In this document: positions 12,858-17,503 of the stretch, piece after piece
How positions within the stretch are numbered: position 1 is the first letter of the stretch
Layout: every line of letters starts with the position of its first letter
Origin: JAGDXZ01 sp049965975
Lineage (GTDB): Archaea > Micrarchaeota > Micrarchaeia > Micrarchaeales > CABMGC01
Length of the DNA: 17,503 bases
NCBI GenBank assembly: GCA_049965975.1
Contig: JBMFVN010000009.1
Span: forward strand, 1-17,503
Reading direction: 5' to 3'
Position numbers and translations under genes: made by a program
The notes under the pieces: model-generated
Databases searched by the model: none
Seen by the model: the letters and a program-made list of their open reading frames with translations, nothing else
Told to the model about the DNA's origin: nothing

Positions 12858-15008
12858 TCTGTACATGGAGTTGGGCTCTTCTTTGAACCTCTTTATGCGC
12901 TCGCTTACCTCTTTTGGAATTGCAGGCTTTATGTCGCTGAGGGCTCTTGTGAAGTCCTGCTTTGTCACTATGTTGCGGTTCTCCCTTATTGCATACATGC
13001 CTGCCTCCCTTACCACGTTCTCTATCTCAGCGCCGGTGTAGTTCTCGGTTAGATTGGCTATCTCTGCCAGGTCGACATCCTTGTCTAATGGCATGCGCCT
13101 CGTATGCACCTTCAGTATTTCGAGCCTTGCAGCAGCGTCTGGCATAGGTATTTCTATTATTTTGTCAAACCTGCCAGGCCTTAGAAGCGCAGGATCTATT
13201 GCCTCTGGCCTGTTAGTAGCTGCAAGCACAACAACGTTCTTCAAGTCCTGAAGGCCGTCCATCTCTGTAAGCAGCGTGTCTACAACGCGCTCGGTCACGT
13301 GCGAATCTGTTATGTCTTCCCCTCTTGAGCTTGCTATTGCATCTATCTCGTCTATAAAGATTATGCAAGGAGCGGCAAGCCTCGCCTTTCTGAATAGCTC
13401 CCTTACCATCTTCTCGCTTTCTCCCACGAACTTGCTGAGGACCTCTGGCCCTTTTATGGAAATGAAGTTTGCCTCGCGCTCAGTAGCTACTGCCTTTGCG
13501 AGAAGGGTCTTGCCTGTGCCTGGAGCACCTACAAGAAGCACGCCTTTTATGGGCCTTATGCCTATCTTGTCGAAAGCTTCCGGGTTCTTGAGAGGCAGCT
13601 CTACGGCTTCCTTTATCTCAGTCTTGACTGTTTCTAAATCGCCTATGTCGTTCCAGTGCACGTTGGGCCTTTCAACGAAAACCTCTCTTAGAGCGCTAGG
13701 CCTTATGCTTTTCATAGCGTCCATGAAGTTTGCCCTATTAACTGATAAATTCATTAGTATTTCCTCTGGTATGCGCTGCTTGCCAACTATCTTGGGCCAC
13801 ACGTCGCGCAAAGCTGAAAGGGCAGCTTCCTTCACAAGAGCCTGCAGGTCAGCGCCTGTATAGCCATGAGTAAGATCAGCAAGCTCGTCTATGCTAACAT
13901 CCTTGGCAAGAGGCATGTTTCTTGTGTGTATAAGCAGAATCTCCTTTCTAGCATTCCTGTCAGGCACGCCTATTTCTATTTCCCTGTCAAACCTGCCAGG
14001 CCTTCTCAATGCAGGATCTATTGCATCAGGCCTGTTTGTAGCTGCAAGAACGATCACGTGGCCCCTTGCGGGCATGCCGTCCATTAGGGCAAGCAGCTGC
14101 GAGACCATCCTGCGCTCCACTTCATTTGTAGCTTCTTCTCGCTTTGGAGCTATAGCGTCTATCTCGTCGAAGAACACTATTGAAGGCGCCTTCTCGTTTG
14201 CTTCCTTGAATATTTCTCTTAGCCTTTCCTCGCTTTCTCCCACGAACTTGCTGACCAGTTCAGGGCCTGATATGGCAATAAAGTGGGCGTCGCTCTCAGT
14301 AGCTACTGCCTTTGCGAGAAGGGTCTTGCCTGTGCCTGGCGGGCCATAAAGAAGAACACCTTTTGGCGGGTCTATGCCAAGCCTCTCGAAAAGCTCTGGA
14401 TAGCGTATTGGGTATTCTACCATTTCCCTTATCTTCTGTATTTCGTTCTTGAGACCACCTATATCTTCATAATGAACGTCGTTTACCCTTACCTCTGATT
14501 CTGAAACAGGCTCTTCCTTAACCGTAAGCACAGTTTCCTTGGTCACAACTACGATGTCATGAGGTATTGTCTGAACTACTATGAAATTGAACACAAGGCC
14601 AAACATTGGAATTGGAATAATGTCGCCACGCGTAATGGGCCTGCCCTCGAGCCTTCTTTTTGCGTATTCAGGAAACTCAGGGGATATGGGCGCCTTTTGG
14701 CCCACAGGCGGCGCTATTGTAACCTTCTCGGCGTCTGCTACTGTTGCCTTAGTCACAAAAACCTTGTCACCGATGCCAACGCCTATGTTCTGCCTTATGT
14801 AGCCATCGATGCGTATAAATCCTAGGCCCTCGTCGCTGGGATGCGCGGGCCATACGACTGCCGCTGTGGATTTGACCTTGCCTTTTATTTCGACAATGTC
14901 ATAAGCATCTATGCCTAGAAGCTCCCTCGTCTTGCTGTCAAGCCTAGCAATGCCTCTGCCAGTATCAGTGATTAGCGCGTCACTTACTATAAGCTCAACT
15001 CCATTCAT
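12855..15008 (-). CDS. cdc48: Cdc48/VCP-family AAA+ ATPase
   Basis: 717 aa from ATG 15008. N-terminal double-psi barrel (about 1-95) and CDC48 domain 2 (about 100-165), then two AAA modules. D1 has Walker A GPPGTGKT (222-229), Walker B DEID (281-284) and RRPGRFDR. D2 has Walker A GAPGTGKT (494-501), Walker B DEID (553-556) and LRPGRFDK. It unfolds proteins by threading them through the hexamer pore. The last residues are MYR, matching the hydrophobic-Tyr-X docking tail for the 20S proteasome. GTG 15017 would add three residues and fits the TATA-like TTTTTAATAAG at 15042-15052 as a leaderless start. A 45-bp segment is identical between D1 and D2 (see findings). Confidence 0.95.
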   Translation of the reverse strand: MNGVELIVSDALITDTGRGIARLDSKTRELLGIDAYDIVEIKGKVKSTAAVVWPAHPSDEGLGFIRIDGYIRQNIGVGIGDKVFVTKATVADAEKVTIAPPVGQKAPISPEFPEYAKRRLEGRPITRGDIIPIPMFGLVFNFIVVQTIPHDIVVVTKETVLTVKEEPVSESEVRVNDVHYEDIGGLKNEIQKIREMVEYPIRYPELFERLGIDPPKGVLLYGPPGTGKTLLAKAVATESDAHFIAISGPELVSKFVGESEERLREIFKEANEKAPSIVFFDEIDAIAPKREEATNEVERRMVSQLLALMDGMPARGHVIVLAATNRPDAIDPALRRPGRFDREIEIGVPDRNARKEILLIHTRNMPLAKDVSIDELADLTHGYTGADLQALVKEAALSALRDVWPKIVGKQRIPEEILMNLSVNRANFMDAMKSIRPSALREVFVERPNVHWNDIGDLETVKTEIKEAVELPLKNPEAFDKIGIRPIKGVLLVGAPGTGKTLLAKAVATEREANFISIKGPEVLSKFVGESEKMVRELFRKARLAAPCIIFIDEIDAIASSRGEDITDSHVTERVVDTLLTEMDGLQDLKNVVVLAATNRPEAIDPALLRPGRFDKIIEIPMPDAAARLEILKVHTRRMPLDKDVDLAEIANLTENYTGAEIENVVREAGMYAIRENRNIVTKQDFTRALSDIKPAIPKEVSERIKRFKEEPNSMYR
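13479..14339 (-). repeat. 45-bp exact direct repeat inside cdc48 (copies at 13479-13523 and 14295-14339)
   Basis: The DNA encoding PGTGKTLLAKAVATE is identical in all 15 codons in D1 and D2, with copies 816 bp (272 codons) apart. A second shared block of about 26 bp (CTCGCTTTCTCCCACGAACT and on to TGCTGA) encodes the KFVGESE region of each module (about 13412-13437 and 14229-14254). Confidence 0.9.
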
Positions 15009-15041
15009 GAAAAACACTGCATTAAATTTTACACAAATAAC

Positions 15042-15052
15042 TTATTAAAAAG
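15042..15052 (-). promoter_or_regulatory. Possible TATA box for cdc48
   Basis: The minus strand reads TTTTTAATAAG, centred about 30 nt upstream of GTG 15017 and 39 nt upstream of ATG 15008, in the gap after the upstream hypothetical gene. It suggests cdc48 has its own promoter in addition to any readthrough. Confidence 0.4.
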
Positions 15053-15057
15053 TGAGC

Positions 15058-15867
15058 TCAGCTTCTCTTAGCTCCATAAAACACCTCGCCGTAAGTGCTA
15101 AGTGCTGCAACAACGAGAGAGGCTGTGTCTCTAAGCAGGCGCTTTAGCGGCGAGTCCACTTCCTCGAAGTATTGAGCAACAAGCTGCTGAACTAACTGTA
15201 CAAACTCACCCGGAAGTTGGCCATGAAGCTTGCCGTAACCCACCAATAAATAATCGTCAAACATTAGTTTTACAATGTCTTGCCTGATATCGTATTCTGA
15301 TTCTGAATCTAACTCAGTGCTTTTTTTCAAGTTATTTATAAGTTTCTCCAAGGCCATTTGCTCTCTTACCAAATCAACCAGGGCAGGATATTCAAAGAAA
15401 TCATTGCTCTCTTTTGAAAATGCATCGAAATGCTCAAAGTCTGATCTTATATTAGACATGGATTCGTGCAATTTTGAAACAACTTCTTCGTGGCTTGGCA
15501 TGCTCGCTGCCGAATCGAACGGAGTTGTGTAATTAATTGCAATGAACTTGAAAACATCTGCTACAAGAGAGTTGAGCCTGCCGTTGTCTAGATAGTAAAT
15601 CATGTGCTTGCCAAGCTTTGAGCTTACTTTCTGCACAACGTAATTCTTGTATTGCTGCTCTTCGTAGTCACGCACAAGCTCGGGGTCGCTTTCGATTTTT
15701 GACGCAACTTTTTTTATCTCTTCGACTTTTTCATTTGATAGTATTTCTTTTGCAATATTGCTGACAAGATCATTTCTCTCGTCTAGCGCTTTGCTTGCTG
15801 CTTCTTCTAGCAGCTTGCGCTTGTTTATCTCGTTTGCCCTCTCGATTAGCCGGGTAAATGAAACCAT
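15058..15867 (-). CDS. Hypothetical protein, charged and mostly helical
   Basis: 269 aa from ATG 15867. I do not recognise the family. It is predicted soluble: there is no signal peptide or membrane segment and no Cys-rich or metal motif. The N-terminal about 85 residues are strongly charged (LIERANEINKRKLLEEAASKALDERND... EEIKKVASKIES) and could form a coiled coil. The C-terminal half (YLLVGYGKLHGQLPGEFVQLVQQLVAQYFEEVD... LVVAALSTYGEVFYG) is more hydrophobic and helical. ATG 15891 would add eight Lys/Asn-rich residues but lies inside the TATA box. ATG 15867 is 28 nt from that box, giving a leaderless message. It lies about 50 nt upstream of cdc48 on the same strand and is divergent from the next hypothetical gene. 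Confidence 0.7.
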   Translation of the reverse strand: MVSFTRLIERANEINKRKLLEEAASKALDERNDLVSNIAKEILSNEKVEEIKKVASKIESDPELVRDYEEQQYKNYVVQKVSSKLGKHMIYYLDNGRLNSLVADVFKFIAINYTTPFDSAASMPSHEEVVSKLHESMSNIRSDFEHFDAFSKESNDFFEYPALVDLVREQMALEKLINNLKKSTELDSESEYDIRQDIVKLMFDDYLLVGYGKLHGQLPGEFVQLVQQLVAQYFEEVDSPLKRLLRDTASLVVAALSTYGEVFYGAKRS

Positions 15868-15889
15868 GTATTTGTTTTTATTTTTTACC

Positions 15890-15899
15890 ATATTTAAGA
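15890..15899. promoter_or_regulatory. Apparent shared bidirectional TATA box
   Basis: ATATTTAAGA reads as a TATA box on both strands (reverse TCTTAAATAT). Its centre is about 28 nt from ATG 15867 on the minus strand and about 25 nt from ATG 15920 on the plus strand. Both distances suit leaderless starts, and no other TATA candidate of similar quality lies in the 52-nt gap. Confidence 0.55.
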
Positions 15900-15919
15900 A
15901 TTACTGTTAAATTGGTAAT

Positions 15920-16405
15920 ATGGATACCGCATTGCTTATAGAAGCTTATGAGGCTGCGCATCTGGACAATGAGAGAAGGGCAGAGGCTTTCGTGCAGAAT
16001 AGTGCAAAGCGTGGCATGTGGCATAGCGTTCTTGACAAGCTTGTCAGCCTTATGCTTGCGGAGAGGGGCCTTATAAACGAAAAACAACTTTCTGAGACCT
16101 TTGCAAAACTTGACAAGTTGCAGGGCGAAGACAACAATGTATTGCAAGCAGTATATTTTCTGCATGGCGCCTGCACGCTTACAGGCAAATGCTCAAGCGC
16201 AGAATTCGCTAACAAGCATGCTGAGCTCGGCCACGCGGTATCGATTCTTGCTGAAGAGAAGCTCATAAAAATTTCAAAGGGCGAAATAAGCGAAACAAAG
16301 GAGCTTGCAATAGTGGCTGAGAGGATATCAATAATCGCTGGATTCGAAAACCTGTATCTCGAGGCGAAGGCAAAAGACACAGGCAATGAATGCGTTTCTA
16401 CTTAG
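15920..16405 (+). CDS. Hypothetical protein, helical
   Basis: 161 aa. I do not recognise the family. It reads as an all-helical soluble protein (ALLIEAYEAAHLDNERRAEAFVQN, LDKLVSLMLAERGLINEKQLSETFAKL), with three Cys (in GACTLTGKCSS and near the C-terminus, NECVST) that form no known metal motif. The repeated short helical pairs resemble a TPR-like or winged-helix-containing regulator, but this is not strong enough to name. ATG start, leaderless from the shared TATA box. Its 3' end overlaps the convergent nucleotidyltransferase by 8 nt. Confidence 0.7.
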   Translation: MDTALLIEAYEAAHLDNERRAEAFVQNSAKRGMWHSVLDKLVSLMLAERGLINEKQLSETFAKLDKLQGEDNNVLQAVYFLHGACTLTGKCSSAEFANKHAELGHAVSILAEEKLIKISKGEISETKELAIVAERISIIAGFENLYLEAKAKDTGNECVST

Positions 16406-17165
16406 ACTTCTTCTTTGCAATCTTTTCTTGCTTTGAAAAGATTTCGCGGTAGCCGTCTATGGTTCCTATATCGAACCATTCTCCAGAGCCAGGTATTATT
16501 GCATGCACTGGAACCTGGTCCTTGAGCCATTTTATGAAATTGCCAAGGTCGTCGCCGTTGTTTGTCTGCTCCAGATATTCCTTGAACTTTGACAGATATG
16601 GCTTGTGTATAAAGTAAATGCCTGTGCTTATGAGCGACGACTTCGGCCTGTCAGGCTTTTCTTCAAATTCCTTTATTATGCCGCCTGGTCCAGCTTCGAT
16701 AACTCCGAACCTTTTTGCCTTGTCCTTTGACCTTATGTCATAGGCTATTATGCTAGGGTTGCCAAGCTTTGACATCCTGCTTATAAGGCTTGGCAGATTG
16801 AATGTGAAGAAGTTGTCGCCTGCTATTATGAGCAGGTCGTCGTTGACCCTTGCTTTGGTTATGTCGAAGAAAATGCCTTTCACTGCGCCGAACTTGTTCT
16901 CGTTGCTTGTTGAAGGCTCGACTACAAGCCTGACATTTTTGCTCAGGCCGGCACGCTGCCTCAGCTTTAGCCAGTACCTGAACTGGTTCTCGAACTTCTT
17001 GTTCGTAGAGACTATTATGCTGCTTATTTCCTTCTGCTTTTCAAGGTCGTTTAGAATGTATTCTATCAGCGGTATGCCGTTAAGCGTAAGAAGCGCCTTT
17101 GGCACAAACTCGCCGATAGGCTCAAGCCTCTTTGCAAAGCCGCCACACAGTACTAAAGCTTGCAT
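16398..17165 (-). CDS. Sugar-1-phosphate nucleotidyltransferase
   Basis: 255 aa. The N-terminus MQALVLCGGFAKRLEPIGEFVPKALLTLNGIPLIEY is the NTP_transferase signature (GGxxxRL, with PK at 22-23). IIAGDNFF (113-120) provides the metal-binding Asp117. FEEKPDRPKSSLISTGIYFI and SGEWFDIGTIDGYREI complete the sugar-binding core of glucose-1-phosphate thymidylyl/uridylyltransferase-like enzymes. It activates a hexose-1-phosphate with UTP or dTTP for glycan or glycoprotein synthesis; the exact sugar cannot be told. There is no C-terminal left-handed beta-helix, so it is the short form. It starts 24 nt after the NUDIX gene on the same strand, possibly an operon. The Lys-rich tail overlaps the convergent gene by 8 nt. 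Confidence 0.88.
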   Translation of the reverse strand: MQALVLCGGFAKRLEPIGEFVPKALLTLNGIPLIEYILNDLEKQKEISSIIVSTNKKFENQFRYWLKLRQRAGLSKNVRLVVEPSTSNENKFGAVKGIFFDITKARVNDDLLIIAGDNFFTFNLPSLISRMSKLGNPSIIAYDIRSKDKAKRFGVIEAGPGGIIKEFEEKPDRPKSSLISTGIYFIHKPYLSKFKEYLEQTNNGDDLGNFIKWLKDQVPVHAIIPGSGEWFDIGTIDGYREIFSKQEKIAKKKSK

Positions 17166-17189
17166 AAAATCATGCTTATTAAATCGTAA

Positions 17190-17503
17190 TCAGACAGGTT
17201 TTAAATCGTTTTCCAAAGTTTCATTTACCTTTTGCCTTCGCTTCTCCCTGAGAAGCTGCCAGCCAAGCCTGAACCAGGGCGTAACCTTTTTTGTTTCGAC
17301 TATTTTGTCAACCTCCTGCTCCGCAACGAAATGGCCTTCTATCGATTCAGACTTGTCGAGCCTTACTCGCCTGTCGCTCCTTGCCCAAAACACTGCTACA
17401 AACTCGTGCTCAGGCTCGTCGTGGTGCACGAACTTGCCTACATAATTCACCTCAGCCTTTATTCCCGTTTCTTCCTTGAGCTCCCTCTTGGCAGCTTCCT
17501 TAT
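17190..17503 (-). CDS. NUDIX hydrolase, 5' part beyond the window
   Basis: The C-terminal 103 codons of a NUDIX protein. The visible part opens inside the NUDIX box (KEAAKRELKEETGI, the AX2REUXEEXGU half), then VNYVGKFVHHDEPEHEFVAVFWARSD strands, EGHFVAEQEVDKIV and TPWFRLGWQLL, a helix common near the end of small-molecule NUDIX enzymes. The first glycine of the box and the N-terminus lie past position 17503. Substrate unknown. An internal GTG at 17450 is not the true start because the frame continues open through the box. Confidence 0.85.
   Translation of the reverse strand, partial: KEAAKRELKEETGIKAEVNYVGKFVHHDEPEHEFVAVFWARSDRRVRLDKSESIEGHFVAEQEVDKIVETKKVTPWFRLGWQLLREKRRQKVNETLENDLKPV

Noticed and set aside
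13276..13863. 195-codon open frame on the plus strand, and similar ones up to 14349
   Set aside because: Antisense of the conserved AAA modules of cdc48; composition is Ser/Ala/Leu-rich with no domain.
14295..14339. The 45-bp repeat as a mobile-element or CRISPR repeat
   Set aside because: It encodes the Walker A segment in frame in both copies and has only two occurrences.
16750..17445. 231-codon open frame on the plus strand
   Set aside because: It lies antisense across the nucleotidyltransferase and the NUDIX gene, is Ser/Leu/Phe-rich with no motif, and both opposite genes have clear family signatures.
1..17503. CRISPR array, insertion sequence, integrase, toxin-antitoxin or defence cluster
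   Set aside because: No regularly spaced repeats, transposase motifs, terminal inverted repeats or known defence domains were seen on either strand.

Overview
The window is archaeal chromosome. The evidence is an archaeal-type NMN adenylyltransferase, archease, an archaeosortase-like transpeptidase, Cdc48, an archaeal ScpA/ScpB pair, TATA-like boxes about 25-30 nt upstream of many start codons (mostly leaderless transcripts), and frequent GTG/TTG starts. Genes are packed tightly: same-strand neighbours overlap by 4-26 nt, several convergent pairs overlap at their 3' ends, and no gap exceeds about 200 nt. The compactness and several divergent or reduced proteins would fit a small-genome DPANN-like archaeon (for example the Micrarchaeota/ARMAN group). 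That placement is a guess that needs rRNA or marker phylogeny.

Left part (1-4406). A truncated tRNA-Ile(GAU) lies at the left edge. Reading leftwards from about 2665, one minus-strand unit holds a promoter, a strong candidate C/D box methylation-guide sRNA (2585-2643), an archaeosortase-like membrane transpeptidase and an unusual NUDIX-uracil-DNA glycosylase fusion. Divergent from it is an archease-CDF transporter pair; the transporter carries an extra C-terminal NifX/NafY-like domain.

Middle (4395-10793). A minus-strand cluster encodes an aldehyde (probably pyrroline-5-carboxylate) dehydrogenase, a DUF192 protein and Sua5 threonylcarbamoyl-AMP synthase. The ScpA/ScpB condensin-subunit operon reads the other way, followed by a PduO-type cobalamin adenosyltransferase and, divergent from it, NadM. 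Next comes a transglutaminase-like protein that has lost its catalytic Cys and His.

Right part (10793-17503). Here are an asparaginyl-tRNA synthetase, a beta-carbonic-anhydrase-like protein, a Cdc48/VCP AAA+ ATPase ending in a possible proteasome-docking tail, two unrecognised helical proteins that diverge from what looks like a single shared TATA box, a sugar-1-phosphate nucleotidyltransferase, and a NUDIX hydrolase cut by the window edge.

Most genes are housekeeping (translation, tRNA modification, NAD and B12 cofactors, chromosome organisation, proteostasis). I see no CRISPR array, insertion sequence, integrase, phage or defence island. The most notable items are the sRNA embedded in the archaeosortase leader, the NUDIX-UDG fusion without Fe-S ligands, the pseudo-transglutaminase, and the uncharacterised divergent pair at 15058-16405.
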